Assembly (NCBI GenBank): GCA_964448675.1
Contig: CAYUZU010000013.1
Span: 56,985 to 120,984, forward strand
DNA length: 64,000 bases
From: CAYUZU01 sp964448675
GTDB lineage: Bacteria; Planctomycetota; Phycisphaerae; UBA1845; Fen-1342
Direction: 5' to 3'
Numbering within the stretch: position 1 is the first letter of the stretch; the number at the start of each line of letters is the position of its first letter. Below are positions 24,801 to 33,896 of the stretch, piece after piece. The position numbers were made by a program, and so were the translations under genes. The notes below the pieces were generated by a model. The model did no database searches. It saw only the letters and a list, made by a program, of their open reading frames with translations, and was not told the DNA's origin.

Positions 24801-26387
24801 TCAGGCGTCGGGCTCCGCCTCTGCCGGCGGTGTCTCGACGGCCGCTTCCTTGGGGGCATCCGCCGGCGGCTCGTCGGTGCGCTCCCATTTGGCACCCTTG
24901 GTGAACCAGCCGCGCAGGAGCAGCGCAATCACCGGCCCCGCTACGGTGATGATGCCCAGGATGATCCACATAGCGCTCGGTGACTGCCAGAACGGGATCT
25001 CGCCTGCCTGCAGCAGGTCGCGCAGGATGATCTGTTGTGCGGGCTCAGACGTGGCAGCCTCCGCAGCGTGATGTCCGACCTCGGCCGCCTCGCCCACCTC
25101 GGCCACCTCGAAGCGGGTCACGAACTGCTCCTTCGCCGCCTCCATCGTCGGCGCCTGGACGTCAGGCACGTACCAGCGAAGGAGATGTCCCGACATGAAG
25201 CTCACGGCGCCTTTGGCGAAGAACCATGGGAACAGCGAAAGCCCCAGGTAGGTGCCTTCCTGTCCCTTGGGCGCAATCGCAGCGGTGTACTCCTGAAGGC
25301 GCGGCGACCAGATGATCTCTCCGATGGTCAGCACGACCAGGAAGCCCATCGTGGTCCAGTAGGCCGCCGGTCCGACCACCGGAATCGCCAGCATGAACAG
25401 CGAAAGCGACGAGACGATCGCGCCGTAGGTCAGCATGCCGTAGACCGTGAAGCGCCCCAGGATCGGAATCAGCAGCAGCAGTCCGATGATGACCAAGATC
25501 GGGTTGATCGCCTGCAAGGTGCCGATCGCGGCTTCGGGGCCGATGACGCGCAGCCAGTACTTGGGGCACAGCAAGTGCAAGTACAGGAACACGGCGCGGA
25601 CGCCGAGCAGCAGGATCACCAGGACCATGAATCGCCAGAAGACGGGATACGTCACGACACTCCAGGCGATTTCCCAGGGCTTCTTGCGCGGGCCGGCCGG
25701 TTCCTCCTCTGGTGTCTCGTCGGGGCCGTAGAGTTGCTCTTCGCTACGGATCATGAGAAAGGCGGCGACAATGCAGGCAACCGCGGTGAAGATCCCGAAG
25801 CCGATGATGTAGGCGTTGGGCAGCTCGAGCGTCTTGCGGACGATGTCGATCATGAAGCCGCCACAAGCCGCGCCAACGTTCATGAACAGGTACCACAGGT
25901 TGAATGCCGGCCCGCGCGACTTCTTCGTGCTGAAGCGCCGATTGCCCGCCTGGAGCATGGTCTGCACCATGGCCATGCCGGGGGCCATGGCGATGATTCC
26001 CGCGGCGGCCAACACCGCGCGATACGGGAGGGTGTCGTCCATGCCGGCCCAGGTAACCACGACGCGCGGTACCAGCATCAGGATCATCGACACGTATATC
26101 GTCTTGCGAATGCCCAGCCAGTCAGTGAACAGTCCACTGAACCAGAGGCAGATCGTGGTACCCAACGTGAAGGCGGCGTAGATGTAGCCGGCGTTGACAT
26201 CCGAGAAACCGAAGTCTTCCGAGAGGAAGACGACGACGATGCCGTACAAGGCGAAGTACGCGGTCATGTCCAAGAAGTTGATGACCTGGAGCCCCCAGTA
26301 CTCCATGCGGGTTTCCCTCAATACACTGAAGCCCTTGAAGTACTCTACAATCGGGTGGCCGGTGCCTTGTTGCGGCTGTGTGCTCAT
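24801..26387 (-). CDS. MFS transporter, peptide (POT)-like
   Basis: A 528-residue protein with about 12 membrane helices. The segments MEYWGLQVINFLDMTAYFALYG and GYIYAAFTLGTTICLWFSGLFTDWLGIRKTI contain the MFS loop signature, and the organisation resembles the proton-coupled oligopeptide (POT/PTR) subgroup. The E-x-x-E-R type motif of canonical POTs is not seen, so the substrate is uncertain. A long acidic/alanine-rich loop lies between the last helices, and the C-terminus is acidic and proline-rich. AGAGGA precedes the start. Confidence 0.82.
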   Translation of the reverse strand: MSTQPQQGTGHPIVEYFKGFSVLRETRMEYWGLQVINFLDMTAYFALYGIVVVFLSEDFGFSDVNAGYIYAAFTLGTTICLWFSGLFTDWLGIRKTIYVSMILMLVPRVVVTWAGMDDTLPYRAVLAAAGIIAMAPGMAMVQTMLQAGNRRFSTKKSRGPAFNLWYLFMNVGAACGGFMIDIVRKTLELPNAYIIGFGIFTAVACIVAAFLMIRSEEQLYGPDETPEEEPAGPRKKPWEIAWSVVTYPVFWRFMVLVILLLGVRAVFLYLHLLCPKYWLRVIGPEAAIGTLQAINPILVIIGLLLLIPILGRFTVYGMLTYGAIVSSLSLFMLAIPVVGPAAYWTTMGFLVVLTIGEIIWSPRLQEYTAAIAPKGQEGTYLGLSLFPWFFAKGAVSFMSGHLLRWYVPDVQAPTMEAAKEQFVTRFEVAEVGEAAEVGHHAAEAATSEPAQQIILRDLLQAGEIPFWQSPSAMWIILGIITVAGPVIALLLRGWFTKGAKWERTDEPPADAPKEAAVETPPAEAEPDA

Positions 26388-26715
26388 TCGTCGTCCTCTC
26401 TCTCCGTGTGTTCGCGGTGACTTCGGGGCGCCAGGTGGCCTTCGAATGGCGGTGGGTCCTTGGGCTTGCTCGGGCCTCGTCAGCGCAGATGGTGCAGGTT
26501 GACGGCACCAGGACCGGGGGTGGCCAAAGCCAGCTCAGGGACCGCGCCCAGCCATCGTACCCGGTTCCGACAGCCCCCTGCAAGCCGGGCGCAACCACCA
26601 CCCATGCCCCCTACGCGCCCGATCCGATCAATGCGCCGCGGCGGCACCCCATGCGTGCCTCTGCGCGTCTCCGGACGCGGTATTCGGCGATACCCCGTCC
26701 CCCGCGGCGTGCGCA
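26388..26715. other. Non-coding region upstream of the transporter, nothing clear
   Basis: 328 bp between two leftward genes, GC-rich, with no supported gene. It should hold the transporter promoter, but I could not pick out a convincing one. Confidence 0.45.
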
Positions 26716-26847
26716 TCAACGGATCATGATGTTGATCCCGTCGATGAAGTCCGCCAGGCCCCCGAAGACCTGGCTCAATACGTTCGAAATCAGTGCCAGC
26801 ACCGACGACAACAGGTCGCTCAACGTTCCACCAAAGCTGATGTTCAT
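26716..26847 (-). CDS. Micro-protein of 43 residues, hydrophobic, unknown
   Basis: A short frame encoding a protein that begins MNISFGGTLSDLLSSVL and ends DFIDGINIMIR. It is Leu/Ser/Val-rich and amphipathic, and could lie on or in a membrane. The support is a TATAAT about 50 bp upstream on the same strand, GGAG ten bases before the ATG and a sensible composition. There is no recognised family. Planctomycete genomes often carry such tiny hydrophobic proteins, and the 66-residue one at 56688 is comparable in style. It could be spurious. Confidence 0.5.
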   Translation of the reverse strand: MNISFGGTLSDLLSSVLALISNVLSQVFGGLADFIDGINIMIR

Positions 26848-26895
26848 GGCTTACTCGCTCCATCCAGGAATCGCCGTTCCGCCCGGCGTCGCTCC

Positions 26896-26901
26896 ATTAT
26901 A
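26896..26901 (-). promoter_or_regulatory. TATAAT -10 element for the micro-protein gene
   Basis: A perfect TATAAT read leftward, 49 bp from the ATG at 26847. A TTGACC-like hexamer exists upstream but only 9 bp away, so no correctly spaced -35 is seen. Confidence 0.4.
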
Positions 26902-26958
26902 AGCCGCCGCGGTCAAGTGATGCTGCCGGCCGCCACCGCAGCGCCGCAGCGCCCCAAG

Positions 26959-26987
26959 TTGTCCCGCGCCGGCCGGCTCGCTAGAAT
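26959..26987 (+). promoter_or_regulatory. Promoter of the RND efflux operon
   Basis: TTGTCC (26959-26964), an exact 17-bp spacer, then TAGAAT (26982-26987). This gives a leader of about 20 nt before the ATG at 27015. Confidence 0.68.
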
Positions 26988-27014
26988 CAGCCGTTTCGGG
27001 ACCACCCGCTGGCG

Positions 27015-28367
27015 ATGATCCCCACCCGCAACCGGTTTAGGCAGATGCCCATGCTGCGACTGACAGCCTGTTCACTTTGTGCCCTCATCCTGATGCTCTC
27101 TGCCACCAGGCCCGCCGCGGCCCAGCCCCCCGGACCGATGCCCGTCGCCGTCTCAGAGGTCCTGGCCCGCGACGTCCCGCCCTCCGTGCGCCTGGTCGGC
27201 ACCGTGCGCCCGGACAAGACCGCCACCATCGCAGCCGAGGTTGACGGTGTGATCGCAACCTTCGACGTTGACGAGGGCCAGTTCCTTGCGCCCGGTGACG
27301 TAATCTGCCGCGTCGATGACACCGTTGCCCGGCTGAAGCTCGACGAGGCTCGCGCGACGCTGGAAGGCTTGCGGGCACAACTCACGGAGTACGAGAACGG
27401 CGAGCGGCCGGAGGAAATCCAGCGGCTCGAAGCGCTCGTCGCCGAAACTGAGGCCGACGTCAAGAAGTGGGAGTACGAGCGTACCCGGGTCAATGCGCTG
27501 TACGAGCAGGGCCAGAGCAACCCCAAGGAAAAGCACGACACCGAGATGGAGTACCGCGCGGCGCAGCAGCGTCTGGGCCAGGCCCGCGCGCAGCTCACGC
27601 GGGCGCGCAATGGTGCCCGGGTCGAGGTGATCCAGAAGGCGCGCCATGCGGTTGCTGCCCAGGAGGCCATCGTGCGCCGACTGGAGCGGGATCTGGAAAA
27701 GACGAGCATTCGCGCCCCGTTTGCCGGTGCCATTACCGAGAAGCACACCGAGGTCGGCGAGTGGATCGAGGAAGGCGGGGCCGTGTGCCGCATGGTCGCG
27801 CTCGATACCGTCCGCATTCGCGCCGATGTCCCCGAAGAGGCGATCGCCTTCGCCCGGCCACAGCGCGCTGCGACCATCGAGATCCCCGCGCTCGACAACA
27901 GCCGCAGCGCGCAAATCACCCGCGTCATCCCGCAAGCCACCCCCGCCGCCCGCACGTTTCCGGTCGAGATCGACCTCAGCAACACCGACCGCAAGCTGCT
28001 GCCCGGCATGTTCGTCTGGGCGTACGTACCATCGGGGCCGTCGGGCAAGCGGCTGCTCGTCAGCAAGGACGCCATCGTTGCGGAGGGTACGCGCAAGACG
28101 ATCTATATCGTGCGCGATCTGCCCAATGGCGAGCACCTGGCCGAGCCCGTTGCGGTCAAGACCGGGCTGGAGGTTGGCGATCTGATCGAGGTGCAGGCCG
28201 AGGGACTGACCGCGGGGGCGACCGTTGTCTCGCGTGCGAACGAGCGTTTGATGGGCCGGCCCATGCCGGTGATTCCGCAGCCCGCAGCGACGCTGGGCGC
28301 CCCGACCACGCGGCCCGCCGCGGCCGCCGCTTCGGAGCCGGGTGATACCTCGTCGTCAAGCAACTGA
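27015..28367 (+). CDS. RND efflux periplasmic adaptor (membrane fusion protein)
   Basis: A 450-residue adaptor of the HlyD/AcrA family that bridges an RND pump and an outer-membrane channel. A signal peptide (about residues 11-37, ending RPAAAQ) is followed by the lipoyl-type motif TVRPDKTATIAAEVDGVIATF. A coiled-coil hairpin follows (~100-215, with LDEARATLEGLRAQLTEYE), then the second lipoyl half RAPFAGAITEKHTEVGEW and beta-barrel strands (DVPEEAIAFARPQ). The family resemblance is strong. It lies 47 bp ahead of the pump gene. An in-frame ATG at 27045 is also possible. No TolC-like gene is seen in the window. Confidence 0.92.
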   Translation: MIPTRNRFRQMPMLRLTACSLCALILMLSATRPAAAQPPGPMPVAVSEVLARDVPPSVRLVGTVRPDKTATIAAEVDGVIATFDVDEGQFLAPGDVICRVDDTVARLKLDEARATLEGLRAQLTEYENGERPEEIQRLEALVAETEADVKKWEYERTRVNALYEQGQSNPKEKHDTEMEYRAAQQRLGQARAQLTRARNGARVEVIQKARHAVAAQEAIVRRLERDLEKTSIRAPFAGAITEKHTEVGEWIEEGGAVCRMVALDTVRIRADVPEEAIAFARPQRAATIEIPALDNSRSAQITRVIPQATPAARTFPVEIDLSNTDRKLLPGMFVWAYVPSGPSGKRLLVSKDAIVAEGTRKTIYIVRDLPNGEHLAEPVAVKTGLEVGDLIEVQAEGLTAGATVVSRANERLMGRPMPVIPQPAATLGAPTTRPAAAAASEPGDTSSSSN

Positions 28368-28414
28368 ACGAACCGCGTTGACGCGATCGCCGCGTCGCAA
28401 GGAGCAACCCTCCG

Positions 28415-31400
28415 GTGGATTTCATACGACTCTGCATCTCGCGGCCGGTCGGCGTGTCGGTGGGTGTGCTGCTGCTCGTGCTGTTCGGGCTGCTGGCGCT
28501 GTTCGCGATTCCGGTGCAGCTCACGCCGAACGTCGACATCCCGATCGTCAAGGTCGAGACCCGCTGGAGCGGGGCCAGCCCGCAGGAGGTGGAGCGTGAG
28601 ATCATCGAGCCGCAGGAGGAAAAGCTCCGCAGCGTGAAGGGCCTGCGCGAGATGCGCAGCACCTGCCGCGACAACCAGGGGACCATCGAGCTCGAGTTCT
28701 ACACCGGCGTCGACAAGGACGTCGCGCTGCGCGACGTGGCGGACAAGCTGCGCCAGGTGCCGGAATATCCGCCGGACGTCGACGAGCCGACCGTCGCCGC
28801 GGCCGACAGCGCCGAGGACTCGCCGATCGCGTGGATCATGCTCCGCGCGCCGGAGGGGGAGGATCAGCGGCTGCCGCAGTTGTTCAATTTCGCCGAGGAC
28901 AGCATCAAGCCGTACCTGGATCGTGTCGAGGGCGTCGCATCGACCAGCGTCTATGGCGGGCGCGAGCGCGAGATCCAGGTGCGGGTCGATGCGGGCGACC
29001 TGGCGGCACGCGGCTTGACGTTCCGCCAACTGGAGGACGCACTGCGGGCCCAGAACGCCAACCTGTCGGCCGGCACGGTCGAGCAGGGCAAGCGCGACTA
29101 CTCCGTCCGCACCATCGGGCAATACGAAAACACCGAGGAGATTCTGGACACCGTCGTCGCCTACACGGCGGGCGGGCCGGTGTATGTGCGCGATGTGGCC
29201 GACGTGGTCGCCAGCTTCGAGAAGCAGCGCGCCTTTGTCCGCAGCAAGGGCCAGTTCGTGCTGGCGTTTCCGGTGCGGCGTGAAGTTGGCGCGAACGTCA
29301 TCGAGGTGATGGAGGGCGTGAACCAGGCAGTGCGCGCCGTGAACCAGGAAGTGCTCGAAGCGCGCGACATGAACCTCGACCTCGTGCAGGTCTACGACGA
29401 GACCGTCTACATCCACCAGGCCATCAACATGGTCCTGACAAACATGGTCATTGGCGGCGCGCTGGCGGTGACGGTGCTGATGCTCTTCCTGCGGAACTGG
29501 CGCGCGACCGCGGTCGTCGCCCTGTCCATTCCGATCTCGGTCATTGGCACCTTTCTGCTCGTGGCGTCGCTGGGACGGACGGTCAACGTGATCTCGTTGG
29601 CGGGCATGGCCTTCGCCATCGGCATGGTCGTCGACGCCGCGATCGTCGTGCTGGAGAACATCTACCGCCACTTCCAGTTGGGCGAGAAGCCGGCCGAGGC
29701 GGCTTACATCGGCACGCGCGAGGTCTGGGGCGCGGTGCTGGCCAGCACGCTGACGACGATGGCGGTGTTCGTGCCGGTCATCCTGGTGCGCGAAGAAGCC
29801 GGCCAGCTCTTCCGTGATATCAGCGTCGCGACCGTCGCCGCCGTCGGACTCTCGTTGATCGTCTCGCTCACGGTAATCCCGACCATGGCCACACGCTTTC
29901 TCGCCATCGGCGACGCCCGGGCCGCCGCTGAAAGCAGCGCCAGGAAGACCGAAACCACCGGGCGCTTTGCGGCCCTCGTCAGCCGCCTGGTCGGCAACCT
30001 CAACGAGCACCGGATCCTGCGCGGCGTGGCGATCGTCGGCACGGTCGTCGCCTGCTTCGGCCTGATCCGCTTCTTCATTCCCGAGACGACGTACCTGCCG
30101 TCGGGCAACCGCAACCTGGTGTTCGGCTTCCTGGTCACGCCGCCGGGCTACAGCATCGATGAATTCAAACGCATGGCCGGTGTCATCGAGCAGCGCCTGG
30201 CCCCGTACTGGGAGGTTGAAGCGGGCTCGCCCGAGCAGGAGCAGCTCGACGAGCAATGGCGGCAGATGGTCGACCAGATGATCGCCAACGACCAGATCCC
30301 GGAGTTGATCCGCGACCCCAACGAGCCGCCATCCCTTACCGGCTGGCTGCGCCGCGACCGTCTGGAACGCGAATGGCGCACGCCGCCGCCACTGATCGAC
30401 AACTTCTTCTTCGTGACGTTCGGCGGCGGCTGCTTCATGGGGTGCAGCAGCCGCGACGAGCAGCGCGTCAAGCCCCTGGTGCGCCTGCTGCAAACCGCCG
30501 GCGGCCAGATCCCCGGCGTCTACCCCATCTTCCAGCAAACGCAGATCTTCCGCATCGGCGGCGGCAACACGGCGGATATCCAGCTCCGGGGGGATGATCT
30601 CGACAAGGTCGTCGCGGCGGCCGGGGCGATGTTCGGCGCCTGCTCACAGGCTTTCGACGCCACTCCGCGCGCCCAGCCCGCGAATTTCAACATGGGCCGT
30701 CCCGAGGTACAGATCCTCCCCGACCGCGAACGGGCTGCCGACCTGGGCCTCAACGTGCGCGACGTCGGCTTCATCGTCGAGGCCTGCGTCGAAGGGGCGT
30801 ATGTCGGGGACTTTCGCCTCGCCGGCGGCGACACCATCGACATCCGCCTGAAGGTGCGCGGCCAGAACGAGCGGCCCACGCAGGCCATCGGCCAGGTGCC
30901 CATCTATACACCCGCGGGCCAGATCGTACCGCTGACCTCGGCGGTAAGGCTCCTGGACACCACCGCGCTGGAGCAGATCAACCGCGTCGAGCGCCAACGT
31001 GCCGTCACGCTCACCATCAACCCGCCTGAGACGATGTCGCTCGAATCCGTCATCCGTACCGTCAAGGACGAGCTCGAACCGCAATTGCGCCAGTCCGGCG
31101 CGATCGACCCCGGCGTCACCGTCGCGCTCACCGGCAATGCCGACAAGCTCGTCGCGGCCCGCAACACCATGATCGGCGAGTGGGTGGGCTTCAATCTGCA
31201 AAGCCTGCTGAACATCATCTCGAGCCGTTTCTTCCTCTCGGTCGTGATCGTCTACCTGGTGATGGCGGCGTTGTTCGAGAGCTGGGTGTATCCGTTCGTA
31301 ATCATGTTCAGCGTGCCGCTGGCGATCTTTGGCGGTTTTGTCGGATTGTCGGTCGCGCACTGGGGCACGCTGCTCACCACCGATCAGCCAATCCAGCAGC

Positions 31401-31795
31401 TCGACGTGGTCACATTCCTCGGCTTCGTCATCCTTGTCGGAATCGTCGTCAACAACGCGATTCTGCTCGTGCACCAGACGCTGCTCAACGTGCGTGAAGC
31501 CAACATGGAAACCCACCGCGCCATCCGCGAGGCGGTGCGCGTCCGTGTCCGGCCCGTCTTGATGACCAGCTTGACCACTTTCTTCGGACAGTTGCCGCTG
31601 GCCCTGATTGCCGGCTCGGGCAGCGAGCTGTATCGCGGCCTGGCGGCGGTGATGCTGGGCGGGCTGATCGTGGCCGCCCTGGGTACGCTCGTCATCGTGC
31701 CGAGTGTGCTGGGCGTCGTGTTCGACACGCAGTCACGCCTCGCGCGTGTCTTCGGCGCCGCCGTCAGCCCCAAGCCCGTCCCGCGCGACAAGTAG
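28415..31795 (+). CDS. RND-family efflux pump, inner-membrane subunit
   Basis: A 1126-residue AcrB/MexB-like protein (HAE type). It has the N-terminal helix starting DFIRLCISRPVGVSV, two large periplasmic loops and twelve predicted helices. The helix-4 region shows VISLAGMAFAIGMVVDAAIVVLENI, including the DAAIVVLEN motif with the proton-relay Asp. The second helix bundle has FLGFVILVGIVVNNAILLVHQ, and PFVIMFSVPLAIFGGFVGL is also seen. Extra residues in the second periplasmic half explain its length, about 80 more than AcrB. It uses GTG as start with AAGGAG ten bases before. It exports hydrophobic compounds by inference from family. Confidence 0.93.
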   Translation: MDFIRLCISRPVGVSVGVLLLVLFGLLALFAIPVQLTPNVDIPIVKVETRWSGASPQEVEREIIEPQEEKLRSVKGLREMRSTCRDNQGTIELEFYTGVDKDVALRDVADKLRQVPEYPPDVDEPTVAAADSAEDSPIAWIMLRAPEGEDQRLPQLFNFAEDSIKPYLDRVEGVASTSVYGGREREIQVRVDAGDLAARGLTFRQLEDALRAQNANLSAGTVEQGKRDYSVRTIGQYENTEEILDTVVAYTAGGPVYVRDVADVVASFEKQRAFVRSKGQFVLAFPVRREVGANVIEVMEGVNQAVRAVNQEVLEARDMNLDLVQVYDETVYIHQAINMVLTNMVIGGALAVTVLMLFLRNWRATAVVALSIPISVIGTFLLVASLGRTVNVISLAGMAFAIGMVVDAAIVVLENIYRHFQLGEKPAEAAYIGTREVWGAVLASTLTTMAVFVPVILVREEAGQLFRDISVATVAAVGLSLIVSLTVIPTMATRFLAIGDARAAAESSARKTETTGRFAALVSRLVGNLNEHRILRGVAIVGTVVACFGLIRFFIPETTYLPSGNRNLVFGFLVTPPGYSIDEFKRMAGVIEQRLAPYWEVEAGSPEQEQLDEQWRQMVDQMIANDQIPELIRDPNEPPSLTGWLRRDRLEREWRTPPPLIDNFFFVTFGGGCFMGCSSRDEQRVKPLVRLLQTAGGQIPGVYPIFQQTQIFRIGGGNTADIQLRGDDLDKVVAAAGAMFGACSQAFDATPRAQPANFNMGRPEVQILPDRERAADLGLNVRDVGFIVEACVEGAYVGDFRLAGGDTIDIRLKVRGQNERPTQAIGQVPIYTPAGQIVPLTSAVRLLDTTALEQINRVERQRAVTLTINPPETMSLESVIRTVKDELEPQLRQSGAIDPGVTVALTGNADKLVAARNTMIGEWVGFNLQSLLNIISSRFFLSVVIVYLVMAALFESWVYPFVIMFSVPLAIFGGFVGLSVAHWGTLLTTDQPIQQLDVVTFLGFVILVGIVVNNAILLVHQTLLNVREANMETHRAIREAVRVRVRPVLMTSLTTFFGQLPLALIAGSGSELYRGLAAVMLGGLIVAALGTLVIVPSVLGVVFDTQSRLARVFGAAVSPKPVPRDK

Positions 31796-32022
31796 CGCCT
31801 CCTGCCCGCGTAACGATGCGTCCGTTCTCCCTCCCGCGAGAGCAAGACAGGTTTCTTCTTGCTCACGCGTTCGCGCCAGCGGTACGATTACCGCGTCGGC
31901 CTTGCAACGGCGAGGCCAGCGTCATGCCCGGCGACGCGTTCACGGACGCCGGGCCGGGGGCCATGACGCCGCCATCCCGTGACGAGGTCGGGAACACACA
32001 TCCATCGTACGGGAGCAGAACA

Positions 32023-32622
32023 ATGCGCACGCACATCATCCCCCTGACCATCGTCTGTTGCTTCGTATCCGCGGCCCTCGCGGATGACCTTCATCCGCCA
32101 CCGTGGGAACGCTACACCGCCGATACCGGCTTCGCCCACTGGACGTTCGCCGCTGAAGACGCGAACGACCCGATCTGGCCGGACAGCGGCAGCTACCCGG
32201 ACCCCATCCCACTGCTCAATGCCAACCAGGATTGGTACGCGATGTACGATGGTCGCAGTGGCGTCGCTAATGCTGGCGAGAGCACGTACTTGCTCCTGCC
32301 CGGCGAGATGGAGCCGCTGGATATCTACGTGCAGTTCGTGGCCCATGCCGATGCGCCCGTGGAGTCGCTGTCGGCGGCCGGATACGAGAAGCGCTATGGC
32401 TACACGGTCGAACTGCTCGACGAGTTTCAATTCGCCGGCACCGGCTGGTGGTATCACCGCTACCATGTCACCGCACACTTCCTCGAGTTCGCGTACGGCT
32501 TGGCACTGCACGCCGAGAACGACACGATGTTGCTCGACCAGCTCGTCGTGGATTGGACCCCGGAGCCAGGTGGCATGCTGGCGTTGACGGTGCTGCTCGG
32601 CTGCTGGCCCCGCCGCCAGTAA
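32023..32622 (+). CDS. Secreted protein with PEP-CTERM-like tail
   Basis: A 199-residue exported protein. It has a signal peptide (IPLTIVCCFVSAALA), an aromatic- and Asp-rich body, and the tail TPEPGGMLALTVLLGCWPRRQ. The tail keeps the PEP motif, the hydrophobic span and terminal basic residues, so it should be sorted as a PEP-CTERM protein. The body (WERYTADTGFAHWTF, YLLLPGEMEPLDIYVQF) is likely a beta-sandwich, with no identifiable enzyme motif. GGGAG lies seven bases before the ATG. The 227-bp gap before it holds no gene I can support. Confidence 0.78.
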   Translation: MRTHIIPLTIVCCFVSAALADDLHPPPWERYTADTGFAHWTFAAEDANDPIWPDSGSYPDPIPLLNANQDWYAMYDGRSGVANAGESTYLLLPGEMEPLDIYVQFVAHADAPVESLSAAGYEKRYGYTVELLDEFQFAGTGWWYHRYHVTAHFLEFAYGLALHAENDTMLLDQLVVDWTPEPGGMLALTVLLGCWPRRQ

Positions 32623-32633
32623 GCGCACCATGC

Positions 32634-32662
32634 TTCATTCCTCGCCGCGGCGCTCCTATACT
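32634..32662 (+). promoter_or_regulatory. Promoter of the heptosyltransferase-like gene
   Basis: TTCATT (32634-32639), a 17-bp spacer, then TATACT (32657-32662), nine bases before the ATG at 32671. The -10 is therefore very close to the start and the transcript would be nearly leaderless. Confidence 0.5.
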
Positions 32663-32670
32663 GGCGGACC

Positions 32671-33765
32671 ATGAACCGTACGCCGCGGCGAATCCTGATC
32701 ATCAAGCCCAGCTCGCTGGGCGACATCGTGCACGCGCTGCCCATTCTCGCCGGCGCGCGGGAGACGTGGCCCGCGGCGCACGTCGCGTGGCTGGTCGGGG
32801 CACCCTTTGCGCCGCTGCTCGCGTGTCATCCCCTGCTCGACGAGGTGATCCCGTTCGATCGCAAGCACTACGGGCACATGCTGCGCCAGCCGCGCGCCGC
32901 CGCCGACTTCGCCCGCTTCGTACGGGACCTGCACCGCCGGCGGTTCGACCTGGTGCTGGACTTGCAGGGGCTGTTTCGCAGCGGGTTCCTGGCGTGGGCC
33001 AGCGGCGCGCGTCAGCGCGTCGGTTTTGCCAGTGCCCGCGAACTGGCACCCGCCTTTTACACGCGCCGCGTCCGCTGCGCCGCCAGCGACCAGCACGCCG
33101 TCGCGAAGAACCTGCGCCTCGGCCGCGCCGCCGGCCTGGCACGCGCCACGCCGGCGTTCCCCCTCGGTCTCACCGAAACCGAACAACGGGCGGCGCAGGA
33201 ACTGCTCACCGCCGCCAATGAAGCGCCCCTGCCCACGTTTTGTGCTCTGCTGCCCGGCGCTCGCTGGGACAGCAAGCAGTGGCCGCGAGAGAACTGGAGC
33301 GCGTTGATCGACCAGCTTCGCGAGGCGGGATTGCCGCGCTGTGTCCTGCTGGGCGGGCCCGACGAGAAGGCCGCCGCCGACGCGATCGCCTCCGCCGCCA
33401 CTGCCCCGGTCGTAAACCTGGTCGGCCGCACGTCGTTGCGGCTGCTGGCAGCGGTGCTGGCGCAGAGTCGGCTGGTGGTGTGTCAGGATTCGGGACCGAT
33501 GCACATCGCGGCGGCGCTGGACAAGCCGCTGGTGGCGATATTCGGACCCACCAACCCGGCGCGAACGGGGCCGTATTCGCACGCCGCCCGCATCGTGGCG
33601 CGCGGTCTGCCGTGCGTGCCATGTTATCGCCGCCAGTGTCCGCTGGGGCACCATGATTGCCTGCGCGGTTTGTCAGTTGCGGAGGTCGCTGGCAAGGTCC
33701 GAGAAACGTACGCCGAAACCGCGTCGGCGGCCGCCACGCGGCCGGTGGTGGTCGCCCGTTCTTGA
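32671..33765 (+). CDS. Glycosyltransferase family 9 protein (heptosyltransferase I-like)
   Basis: A 364-residue GT9 enzyme of the WaaC/WaaF group, which transfers heptose from ADP-heptose to the LPS inner core. Motifs are ILIIKPSSLGDIVHALPIL, FDLVLDLQGLFRSG, LLPGARWDSKQWPRENWSAL, LLGGPDEK, LVGRTSLRLLAAVLAQSRLVVCQDSGPMH and FGPTNPARTGPY, with a Cys-rich insert before the end (LPCVPCYRRQCPLGHHDCL). Whether the donor is heptose cannot be proven, but the motifs favour it. It supports, together with lpxA and lptB, a core-containing glycolipid. Confidence 0.9.
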   Translation: MNRTPRRILIIKPSSLGDIVHALPILAGARETWPAAHVAWLVGAPFAPLLACHPLLDEVIPFDRKHYGHMLRQPRAAADFARFVRDLHRRRFDLVLDLQGLFRSGFLAWASGARQRVGFASARELAPAFYTRRVRCAASDQHAVAKNLRLGRAAGLARATPAFPLGLTETEQRAAQELLTAANEAPLPTFCALLPGARWDSKQWPRENWSALIDQLREAGLPRCVLLGGPDEKAAADAIASAATAPVVNLVGRTSLRLLAAVLAQSRLVVCQDSGPMHIAAALDKPLVAIFGPTNPARTGPYSHAARIVARGLPCVPCYRRQCPLGHHDCLRGLSVAEVAGKVRETYAETASAAATRPVVVARS

Positions 33766-33896
33766 GCCGCGCGCCCCGCGGGTTCCTGCGCCGCAACACA
33801 AATCAAGCCCCCCTCGGGATCAACCGACCCGATAAGAGAAGTACGTTTACCGAGCCGATCGCCTGCGCCTGAGCAGGCCGCGAAGGAGCTCTGATC

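Noticed and set aside
28103..30538. Leftward open frame of about 811 codons opposite the RND pump
   Set aside because: The pump has strong family motifs on the plus strand. The antisense product is low-complexity Asp/His/Arg-rich with no domain.
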